Shown here one piece after another: positions 57,560 to 64,000 of a DNA stretch of 64,000 nt. The DNA is taken from contig BDTT01000131.1 of assembly GCA_002897995.1 (NCBI GenBank), positions 1 through 64,000 on the forward strand, given 5' to 3'. How positions within the stretch are numbered: position 1 is the stretch's first letter; every line of letters starts with the position of its first letter. The notes beneath the pieces were generated by a model that made no database searches, had not been told where the DNA came from, and saw only the letters and a list, made by a program, of their open reading frames with translations. A program made the translations under genes and the position numbers. Source of the stretch: a bacterium BMS3Bbin10 (GTDB lineage Bacteria > Pseudomonadota > Alphaproteobacteria > Rhizobiales > Methyloligellaceae).

Positions 57560-58678
57560 GTGCCTGAGTTGAAAGACCAAATCCGCGCCCAGGCCTCCGA
57601 GGCCGGGTTCGATGTCATTCGTTTCACGACGCCGGGCGCGATTCCCGACGCCGGTGCGCATCTGATGGCGTTTCTCGGCCAGGGCCGTCATGGCGACATG
57701 CACTGGATGGAGGAAACGGCGCAGCGCCGCGCCAGCCCGTTATCGCTATGGGGCGATGCGCGCTCGGTCATTGTGCTGGGCCTGAATTACGGGCCCGAGA
57801 GCGATCCTCTGGAGGCCCTGAAGCAAACCTCGAACGGCATCATTTCGGTCTATGCCCGCGGCAAGGACTATCACGGGCTCATCAAGAAGAAGCTCAAACG
57901 GGTGGCCGGGTGGCTGCACCGGGAACGCGGCTGCGAGGTCAAGGTGTTTGTCGACACCGCGCCGGTGATGGAAAAGCCCCTGGCGCAGAGTTCGGGCGCC
58001 GGGTGGCAGGGCAAACACACCAATCTGGTGTCGCGCGGCTTCGGCTCATGGCTGTTTCTGGGGTCGATCTTCACGACCGAAACGATTGCCCCCGATGAAG
58101 GCGAAAGCGATCATTGCGGCGCCTGCCGCGCCTGTCTGGACATCTGTCCCACGGACGCCTTTCCCGCGCCTTACGAACTCGATGCCCGGCGCTGTATTTC
58201 CTATCTCACCATCGAACATCAGGGGGCCATTGCCCTTGAATTCCGCGCCGCCATTGGCAATCGTATTTTCGGCTGCGACGACTGTCTCGCGGTCTGCCCG
58301 TGGAACAAGTTTGCGCGCGCCTCGGCCGAGGCGCGGCTTGGCGCGCGGGCGGAAACCGACAACCCGCCGCTTGGGGATATGCTGATGCTCGACGACGCCG
58401 CTTTCAGAAGCCGCTTTGCCGGAACCCCGGTCAAGCGCACGGGCCGCGACCGGTTCATTCGCAATGTGCTGATCGCCGCCGGCAATTCGGGGAACAAGAA
58501 ACTGCTGCCCCGCGTCGAGCCCCTGCTGGGCGACGCTTCGGCGCTGGTGCGCGCCATGGCCGTGTGGGCGGGTGCGCGGCTGATGGACAAGGAGCGGTTC
58601 GCCGCGGCGCGTGAGAGTCTGGAGGGCCGGGAGCGCGATGCCCATGTGAAGGCTGAATGGCGGAGTGCGGGGCCATGA
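57560..58678 (+). CDS. queG: Epoxyqueuosine reductase QueG
   Basis: A 372-residue cobalamin- and iron-sulfur-dependent enzyme that makes queuosine in tRNA from epoxyqueuosine. Two [4Fe-4S] motifs are seen: CGACRACLDICP and CDDCLAVCPW. A HEAT-like repeat region follows to the end. The frame opens with GTG at 57560. The stop overlaps the next gene by ATGA. Confidence 0.95.
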   Translation: MPELKDQIRAQASEAGFDVIRFTTPGAIPDAGAHLMAFLGQGRHGDMHWMEETAQRRASPLSLWGDARSVIVLGLNYGPESDPLEALKQTSNGIISVYARGKDYHGLIKKKLKRVAGWLHRERGCEVKVFVDTAPVMEKPLAQSSGAGWQGKHTNLVSRGFGSWLFLGSIFTTETIAPDEGESDHCGACRACLDICPTDAFPAPYELDARRCISYLTIEHQGAIALEFRAAIGNRIFGCDDCLAVCPWNKFARASAEARLGARAETDNPPLGDMLMLDDAAFRSRFAGTPVKRTGRDRFIRNVLIAAGNSGNKKLLPRVEPLLGDASALVRAMAVWAGARLMDKERFAAARESLEGRERDAHVKAEWRSAGP

Positions 58679-59562
58679 GCAGCCTTGTGTGTTTCGGTCT
58701 TGGATATACCGCGCAAGTCTTTGCAGGGCGCATGGCGGCGCGGGGTTGGCGCGTGCATGGCACCGCCCGCAGCGCGGAGCAGGTTGGGGTTCTGCGCGCG
58801 CAGGGCTTCGAGATGAGCGTGTTTACCGGCGAGACGCCGTCGAGTGAGGCGCGCGAGGCGCTTCGCCAGGCCACCCATGTGCTGGTGTCCGCCGCCCCGG
58901 GGAAAACCGGTGACCCGGTGCTTGCATGCCATGCGGGCGACCTGGACGGCGCGCAAAATCTGCAATGGATTGGCTATCTCTCAACCGTTGGCGTCTATGG
59001 CGATCATGGCGGGGCCCGGGTGGATGAGGGCACGCCCCTTAACCCCAAGAGCGAGCGTTCCGTGCTGCGGGTGGCGGCCGAGGAGGCGTGGGCGGAGTTT
59101 GGCGCGAATACGGGCAAAACGGTCCAGATATTCCGTCTGGCGGGCATCTACGGGCCGGGCCGGGGGCCGCTGGAGAAAGTGCGGCGGGGCAAGGCCAGGC
59201 GCATCGTCAAACCGGGCCAGGTCTTCAACCGGGTTCATGTGGAAGATATCGCAGGCGTGCTCGAAGCCTCACTTCTCAGGCCGAATGCCGGGGCCATTTA
59301 CAATGTCACCGACAATGAACCCGCCCCGCCGCAGGATGTGATGGCCTATGCGGCGCAGGCGCTGGGTGTCGAAGCGCCGCCTGAAGTGGCGTTCGAGGAC
59401 GCGGGCCTCAGCCCCATGGGCCGCAGTTTCTATGGCGAGAACAAGCAAGTCTCCAATGCGCGGATCAGGGACGAGCTTGGGGTGAAACTGGCCTATCCCA
59501 CCTACCGCGAAGGGATTGCGGCCGAGGCGGCGGCGCTCGCGAAACGCTCAACTTCCAGCTAG
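58675..59562 (+). CDS. SDR-family NAD(P)-dependent epimerase/dehydratase-like protein (YeeZ type)
   Basis: A 295-residue extended-SDR-like protein with N-terminal VCFGLGYTAQVFA as the dinucleotide-binding loop, WIGYLSTVGVYGDHGG and FRLAGIYGPGR. The Tyr-x-x-x-Lys pair is not clear, so catalytic activity is uncertain. The ATG at 58675 overlaps the queG stop. Its 3' end overlaps the convergent hydrolase gene by 15 bases. Confidence 0.85.
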   Translation: MSSLVCFGLGYTAQVFAGRMAARGWRVHGTARSAEQVGVLRAQGFEMSVFTGETPSSEAREALRQATHVLVSAAPGKTGDPVLACHAGDLDGAQNLQWIGYLSTVGVYGDHGGARVDEGTPLNPKSERSVLRVAAEEAWAEFGANTGKTVQIFRLAGIYGPGRGPLEKVRRGKARRIVKPGQVFNRVHVEDIAGVLEASLLRPNAGAIYNVTDNEPAPPQDVMAYAAQALGVEAPPEVAFEDAGLSPMGRSFYGENKQVSNARIRDELGVKLAYPTYREGIAAEAAALAKRSTSS

Positions 59563-60363
59563 CTCCTTGTAAAGCCCATCGATGATGTCCAGCATCTTTT
59601 CGATGTCCCGCAGGCGCGAGAGCCGGTGATCGCCATCGCGGATCAGCTCCAGGGTGACGTTTTCGCCTTTGAGGATTCGGGTCAGTTTTTGCACATGCCG
59701 CCAGGGCACGTCCTGGTCCTTCATGCCCTGGATGATGCGCACCGGGCAGGGCGGCGTGAAGGTCTCGCCGCCCAGCAGATGCGCGCGTCCATCCTCGATA
59801 AGGGTTCGGGAAATCCGGTAGGGTCCATCGCCATAGCGGGAGGGCCGGTCACGGAAGCCGCGCGTTTCGATCTCCTTGCGTTGCTCGGGAGTGAATTGTT
59901 TCCACATCAGCTCTTCGGTCATGTCCCATGCCGGCGCGATGAGTACGGCGCCCGCAACCGGACAGATAGATCTGGTCAGTTCATCGCCGCGCGCCAGGGC
60001 GCGCAGGAGCAGCAGAACCAGCCACCCGCCCATGCTGGAGCCCACAAGAATCTGCGGGCCGCGCGCCGCTTCGCCAAGCACGGCGAGACTTTCCCCGAGC
60101 CATTGGCTTATGGTGCCGCCGGCGAATGCGCCGTCCGATTGCCCGTGGCCGGAATAATCGAACCGGAGCATGGACCGGCCCGATCGCGCGGCCCAATCGG
60201 CAATCGCGTTGACCTTGGTGGAGTTCATGTTCGATCTGAGCCCCGGGAACCAGACGAGACCGGGCTCTTCGGTGTCGCGGGCGGGCGTATTGTGATAGGC
60301 GATTTGAAGTGTTTCGCCGCGCCTGTCCTCGACAGCGATAAAGCTTGTATTTTTGTGGTTCAT
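59548..60363 (-). CDS. Alpha/beta hydrolase
   Basis: A 271-residue serine hydrolase. The nucleophile elbow is VGSSMGGW (about residue 109), the oxyanion region is VWFPGLRSN, an acid is likely in GMKDQDVPW and the His in RDGDHRLSRL. It resembles palmitoyl-thioesterase-like ABHD10 proteins; the substrate is unknown. The start ATG at 60363 is only 24 bases from the divergent glycosyltransferase start, so promoters must overlap the opposite coding region. Confidence 0.85.
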   Translation of the reverse strand: MNHKNTSFIAVEDRRGETLQIAYHNTPARDTEEPGLVWFPGLRSNMNSTKVNAIADWAARSGRSMLRFDYSGHGQSDGAFAGGTISQWLGESLAVLGEAARGPQILVGSSMGGWLVLLLLRALARGDELTRSICPVAGAVLIAPAWDMTEELMWKQFTPEQRKEIETRGFRDRPSRYGDGPYRISRTLIEDGRAHLLGGETFTPPCPVRIIQGMKDQDVPWRHVQKLTRILKGENVTLELIRDGDHRLSRLRDIEKMLDIIDGLYKELAGS

Positions 60364-60387
60364 GACAAAAGACTCCAGCACCAGCAA

Positions 60388-61629
60388 ATGAATAGCATCA
60401 TTCATGCCGCGAGCGTTCTCCAGATCATCCCGCGTCTCGATACGGGCGGGGCGGAACTGGCCACGGTCGAGATCACCGAGGCGCTGACGCGCGCGGGCGC
60501 GCGGGCTTTTGTCATGAGCGAAGGCGGGCGCATGGCCGATGATGTGACGCGCGCCGGCGGCGTGATTGTGCCGTTTGCCGCGGCGACCAAGAACCCGGCC
60601 CGGATGATCGCCAACGCGGTGCGCCTGGCGCGCTTTGTGCGCGATACCGGCGTCGACATCATTCATGCGCGCAGCCGCGCGCCGGCCTGGAGCGCATTGA
60701 TGGCGGCGCGGGCGACGGGCACGGCGTTCGTCACCACCTATCATGGCGCCTATGGCAATCGCGGGTTTCTCAAGCCGCTCTATAATTCGGTCATGGCGCG
60801 CGGCGATCTGGTGATCGCCAACTCCAATTTCACCGGCGCCCTCGTTGCGGAGCGCCATGCAACGCCGCAGGCGCGCATCCGGGTGATTCAACGCGGCGTC
60901 GATCTTACGCGCTTCGACCCCGCCGCCATCGATGCCGGCCGGATTGCATCGCTGCGCAAGAAGTGGGGGGTCAATGACGGCGCCAGGATTGTGCTGCACC
61001 CCGCGCGGCTTACGGGCTGGAAAGGCCAGAGCGATGTCATCGACGCCGCCGCGCGGATTTTCCGCGCCGGAAGTACGGGCGAGGGCGCGGTGTTCATTCT
61101 CGCCGGCGACGCCCAGGGCCGCGCCGCCTATGTGAGCATGCTTGAGCGGCAGATCGCGAGCGATGGGCTGGAGGGCCGGGTCAGGCTTGTGGGCCATTGC
61201 GACGACATGGCGGCGGCCTATGCGGCGGCTCACGTCACGCTCATCGCGTCAACCGAGCCCGAAGCCTTCGGCCGCACCAGCGCCGAGGCGCAGGCCATGG
61301 GCTGCCCGGTCATCGTCACCCGGCAGGGGGCATCGCCAGAAACCCTGCTCACGGCCGCGCGCGATGGGGCCGAGGCGGCTACGGGCTGGATTGTTCCGGT
61401 GGCGGCCCCGGCGGCGCTGGCCAACGCCATCGCGGAGGCGCTGTCCCTGTCTCACCGCGATCGCGCGGCGATGGCGGCGCGTGCGCGTGCGCTTGTGTCG
61501 GAAAGGTTTTCCTCCGAAGAGATGAAGCGGCAAACCCTCGCCGTTTACGACGAATGCCTCCGCTCGGCGCTTGTCACCGCCTTCGATGATGCGGGCGATG
61601 ACGCGGGTGCTCCCGCGAGCCGAAGATAA
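60388..61629 (+). CDS. GT4-family glycosyltransferase
   Basis: A 413-residue GT-B glycosyltransferase, probably acting on a cell-surface polysaccharide or lipid. Donor-site features are VLHPARLTGWKGQSDVIDA and STEPEAFGRTSAEAQAMG with the E-x7-E type motif, and the N-terminal VLQIIPRLDTGGAE is typical. The acceptor is not evident. No strong ribosome site precedes the ATG. It lies between the hydrolase and infC. Confidence 0.88.
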   Translation: MNSIIHAASVLQIIPRLDTGGAELATVEITEALTRAGARAFVMSEGGRMADDVTRAGGVIVPFAAATKNPARMIANAVRLARFVRDTGVDIIHARSRAPAWSALMAARATGTAFVTTYHGAYGNRGFLKPLYNSVMARGDLVIANSNFTGALVAERHATPQARIRVIQRGVDLTRFDPAAIDAGRIASLRKKWGVNDGARIVLHPARLTGWKGQSDVIDAAARIFRAGSTGEGAVFILAGDAQGRAAYVSMLERQIASDGLEGRVRLVGHCDDMAAAYAAAHVTLIASTEPEAFGRTSAEAQAMGCPVIVTRQGASPETLLTAARDGAEAATGWIVPVAAPAALANAIAEALSLSHRDRAAMAARARALVSERFSSEEMKRQTLAVYDECLRSALVTAFDDAGDDAGAPASRR

Positions 61630-61754
61630 ATCATGCGACTTCAGCTTGACTTCGCCGGGCTTCTTTTCGATTCTATACGCGGTGCGCCGAACCGCGGTCT
61701 GAAAAATCCGGTGACGCGCCTCATTGGTATTGACAAATAGAAGGAGAAAGTCAC

Positions 61755-62297
61755 ATCGCACGCCGACCGATCAGGGCAAGACCAACACCCACACGCAAGG
61801 GGCCTCGCGCAAACGCTGATATCGACGCCCCTGAAGTTCAACTCATAGACGCAGAAGGCGACAATCACGGCACCGTCGCGATAGAGGCGGCCTTGGAGAT
61901 GGCTGACGAATCCGGGCTCGACCTCGTCGAGATCGCGCCGAATTCCGCGCCGCCCGTCTGCAAGATTCTCGATCTTGGAAAATACAAATACGAGGCCCAG
62001 AAGAAGGCCAATGAGGCGCGCAAGAAGCAGAAGACCGTCGATGTCAAGGAAATCAAGATGCGCCCCAACATCGATACTCACGATTATGACGTGAAGATGC
62101 GCAATATGCGCCGCTTTTTCGATCAGGGCGACAAGGTCAAGGTGACGCTTCGTTTCAGGGGCCGGGAGATGGCCCATCAGGACCTCGGCGTTAAACTGCT
62201 CCAGCGCGTCAAATCCGAGATCGATGAAATCGCCAAGGTGGAATCGGAACCCAAGCTGGAAGGCCGGCAGATGGTTATGGTGCTCGCACCCAGATAG
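61755..62297 (+). CDS. infC: Translation initiation factor IF-3, AUC start codon
   Basis: A 180-residue IF-3 that keeps the ribosomal subunits apart and checks start codons. The full family sequence extends upstream of any ATG or [22 protein letters not shown] directly follows an ATC at 61755, which has AAGGAG (61741-61746) eight bases before it. An AUC start fits, as infC uses a rare codon (AUU in E. coli) to let IF-3 repress its own translation. The body ([16 protein letters not shown]-type stretch, [22 protein letters not shown]) is intact. infC normally precedes rpmI; here two other genes lie between. Confidence 0.95.
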   Translation: MARRPIRARPTPTRKGPRANADIDAPEVQLIDAEGDNHGTVAIEAALEMADESGLDLVEIAPNSAPPVCKILDLGKYKYEAQKKANEARKKQKTVDVKEIKMRPNIDTHDYDVKMRNMRRFFDQGDKVKVTLRFRGREMAHQDLGVKLLQRVKSEIDEIAKVESEPKLEGRQMVMVLAPR

Positions 62298-62510
62298 GCC
62301 GGACGGGCCGGGGGCCCGAACAGAAATGTCTCAGCGGCTTTCGCACATTCGAAGGCCCGCATCCGCCGAAGGCCCGCGTCCGCATCGCCGGGGTCCGCGG
62401 CGCAAGACTGGAAATCATCAATTCCGCAATGCCGTCCGCGGGAGGGCGGCCGGTTAGCGCTGGTCGGCGGGACCGGGAAAATACGGATTAGAACCGGGGG
62501 GAGCAAGCAC

Positions 62511-63233
62511 ATGGTCGATAGTGGCGACACGGCGTGAATTCTGACATCGACCGCGCTGGTTCTGTTCATGACGCTTCCCGGTCTTGCCTTGTTTTATGGC
62601 GGGCTGGTCCAGTCGAAAAACATCCTGTCCGTATTGATGCAATGCGCCGCCATCGCGTGCCTTGCCCCGGTCCTGTGGATCGTGGCCGGCTACTCTCTGG
62701 CCTTCTCCCAGGGCAACGCCCTGATTGGCGGGCTCTCAAAGGCGTTTCTTATCGGCGTAACGCGGGGCAGCGTCGCCGGCGGCACGAAGATCCCCGAAAC
62801 GCTGTTCATCATGTTCCAGATGACATTCGCCATCATCACCCCGGCGCTGATTGTCGGCGCCTATGTGGAACGCATCAAATTCTCCGCGGTCATGCTGTTT
62901 TCCGGCGCCGTCGCATCGCTGGTATGGATGGTGATCGAATGGATCAAATTCGGCAAGCCGAGCCTTGTGGGTCTCGTCACGGGCACCATAGCCGGGCTGG
63001 CGACGATTACGCCCGCATCGGGTTTCGTTGGGCCGGCGGGGGGTATCTTCCTCGGGCTTGCCGGGGGTTTTCTGTGCTACTACGCCGTCGATCTGGTCAA
63101 GAGCCGCTTCAGACTGGACGATTCGCTGGACGTCCTGGCGGTGCAGGGCGTGTGCGGCCTTCGGGTCAGCGAGGACGAGACGACCGAGGGTCTCGATTTC
63201 ACTTCCCATGGCGGGAAGGGCTATCATTTCTAG
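62511..63233 (+). pseudogene. Decayed ammonium transporter gene (amtB)
   Basis: The frame starts at ATG 62511 after GGGGGAGC, but codon 9, where AmtB has Trp, is TGA (62535-62537). Beyond it the Amt/MEP sequence continues (FMTLPGLALFYGGLVQSKN). Two pieces are missing but the frame is kept: about 100 residues after LFSGAV, including the first pore His region, and about 65 residues after VQGVCG. The second pore His reads Gln (LAVQGV). The C-terminal GlnK-contacting tail (RVSEDE to GKGYHF) survives. This cannot form an ammonium channel. Confidence 0.88.
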
Positions 63234-63263
63234 GATCGTTATTTCAAAAAGGGCCGCAAGGAC

Positions 63264-63602
63264 ATGAAGTGGATTGTAGCAATCATCCAGCCGCACCGTC
63301 TCGATGCGGTCCGTGACGCGCTGAACGATGTCGGTATTCATGGACTGACGGTGTCCGAGGTTCGCGGCTATGGCCGCCAGAAGGGGCAGACCGAAATCTA
63401 TCGCGGCGCGGAGTATGAAATCTCCTATCTGCCCAAGCTGAAACTGGAACTCGCCGTCGCCAGCGCGGACGCCGCCAAGACCATTGACGCGATCCAGGGC
63501 GCGGCGAAAACCGGCAAAATCGGCGATGGCAAGGTTTTCGTCCTCGATCTGAAATCGGCGATGCGCATCCGCACCGGCGAAACGGGGTCGGACGCGCTCT
63601 GA
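63264..63602 (+). CDS. glnK: PII nitrogen-regulatory protein (GlnK type)
   Basis: A 112-residue PII signal protein that binds ATP, ADP and 2-oxoglutarate. The uridylylation site Tyr51 lies in YRGAEYE on the T-loop, GRQKGQTE is the usual approach and GDGKVFV the B-loop region. It ends RIRTGETGSDAL, the C-loop. It lies 30 bases after the amtB remains, the reverse of the usual glnK-amtB order. The intact ligand residues suggest it still works although its transporter partner here is broken. Confidence 0.93.
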   Translation: MKWIVAIIQPHRLDAVRDALNDVGIHGLTVSEVRGYGRQKGQTEIYRGAEYEISYLPKLKLELAVASADAAKTIDAIQGAAKTGKIGDGKVFVLDLKSAMRIRTGETGSDAL

Positions 63603-63762
63603 TATATTTCGCGCTGATTGGCTTTGCGCCGCCTTGTCACGCCGCGCGTTCCACCCTATAACCCGCCCACACGAATGGTCCGGCCAAGGCATGCCGAGGC
63701 GATTCGAAATGCTTGAGGCGCGCTCTTGATGCGCCTTCTTATATTTTCAGGAGACAAGCAAA

Positions 63763-63960
63763 ATGCCCAAGCTCAAGACCAAGAGCGGTGCGAAAAAGCG
63801 CTTCAAACTGACCGGAACCGGCAAGGTTCGCGGTCAGCAGGCCGGCAAGCAGCACGGCATGATCAAGCGCTCCAACAAATTCATCCGCAATGCGCGCGGC
63901 ACCACCATCCTCTCGTCCCAGGACCAGAAGATCGTGAAGCAGTTTCTGCCCTACGGCTAA
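63763..63960 (+). CDS. rpmI: 50S ribosomal protein L35
   Basis: A 65-residue ribosomal protein with the typical [20 protein letters not shown] start and NARGTTILS near the end. AGGAGA lies upstream of the ATG. rplT would be expected just past the window end. Confidence 0.97.
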   Translation: MPKLKTKSGAKKRFKLTGTGKVRGQQAGKQHGMIKRSNKFIRNARGTTILSSQDQKIVKQFLPYG

Positions 63961-64000
63961 CGCCCGCCGGCAGACCCGCGAACCTGAGTTTTCCGGATTA

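Overview
The window is GC-rich chromosomal DNA of an alphaproteobacterium, most like the Hyphomicrobiales (Rhizobiales) or Parvibaculum-type lineages. I infer this from gene content and order: a ChvG/ChvI two-component pair near pckA, an hprK-EIIA-HPr regulatory PTS set beside ahcY, a DivL-type pseudokinase, addAB instead of recBCD, a TIGR02300 (FYDLN) protein, a DUF1150 protein, an FzlA-like GST and a trpFBA-accD-folC block. No species can be named from the sequence alone.

Layout. 1-505: five 101-base tandem repeats with covarying hairpins. 0.5-7.6 kb: gamma-glutamyltransferase, a PQQ-type sugar dehydrogenase, a Tat-exported Cys-rich unknown, a secreted unknown behind pckA, and a HugZ-like protein. 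7.7-15 kb: chvI-chvG-hprK-EIIA-ptsH, a TadG-like von Willebrand protein, ahcY. 15.3-27.3 kb: divL, a tsaE-amgK fusion, murU, addB, addA, trxA. 27.3-38.6 kb, mostly minus strand: folC, accD, trpA, trpB, trpF, a LapA-like membrane protein, ihfB, sppA, rpsA with a long low-complexity tail, cmk, aroA. 38.8-39.4 kb: the TIGR02300 protein with seven-residue repeats.

39.5-47.1 kb is the accessory part: tRNA-Ala(GGC), an IS3-family remnant, then a LacI regulator, a complete ABC importer and a GpdQ-type phosphodiesterase in one tight operon, followed by small unusual genes (a YPREQY-repeat secreted protein, a 50-residue membrane peptide, a Lys/Ala-rich basic peptide). 47.2-56.7 kb: hsp20, DUF1150, then the LPS-transport and nitrogen-PTS block (ptsN, hpf, rpoN, lptB, lptA, lptC), an RNase D-like exonuclease, tRNA-Leu(CAG), a complex I NDUFA9-like protein and uppP. 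56.8-64 kb: fzlA-like, queG, an SDR, an alpha/beta hydrolase, a GT4 glycosyltransferase, infC with an AUC start, a decayed amtB, a PII gene and rpmI.

Functional themes: cell-cycle control (DivL, FzlA-like), envelope homeostasis (ChvG/I, LPS transport, UppP, MurNAc recycling) and nitrogen/PTS regulation (EIIA-Man type, HPr, HprK, EIIA-Ntr, RpoN, PII). Several dispersed palindromic elements sit at gene ends, and some supply the stop codon of the neighbouring gene. The strongest candidates for a closer look are the covarying 101-base array, the stop-codon-donating palindromes, the phosphodiester uptake operon with its probable CTG start, and the amtB ruin inserted between infC and rpmI.
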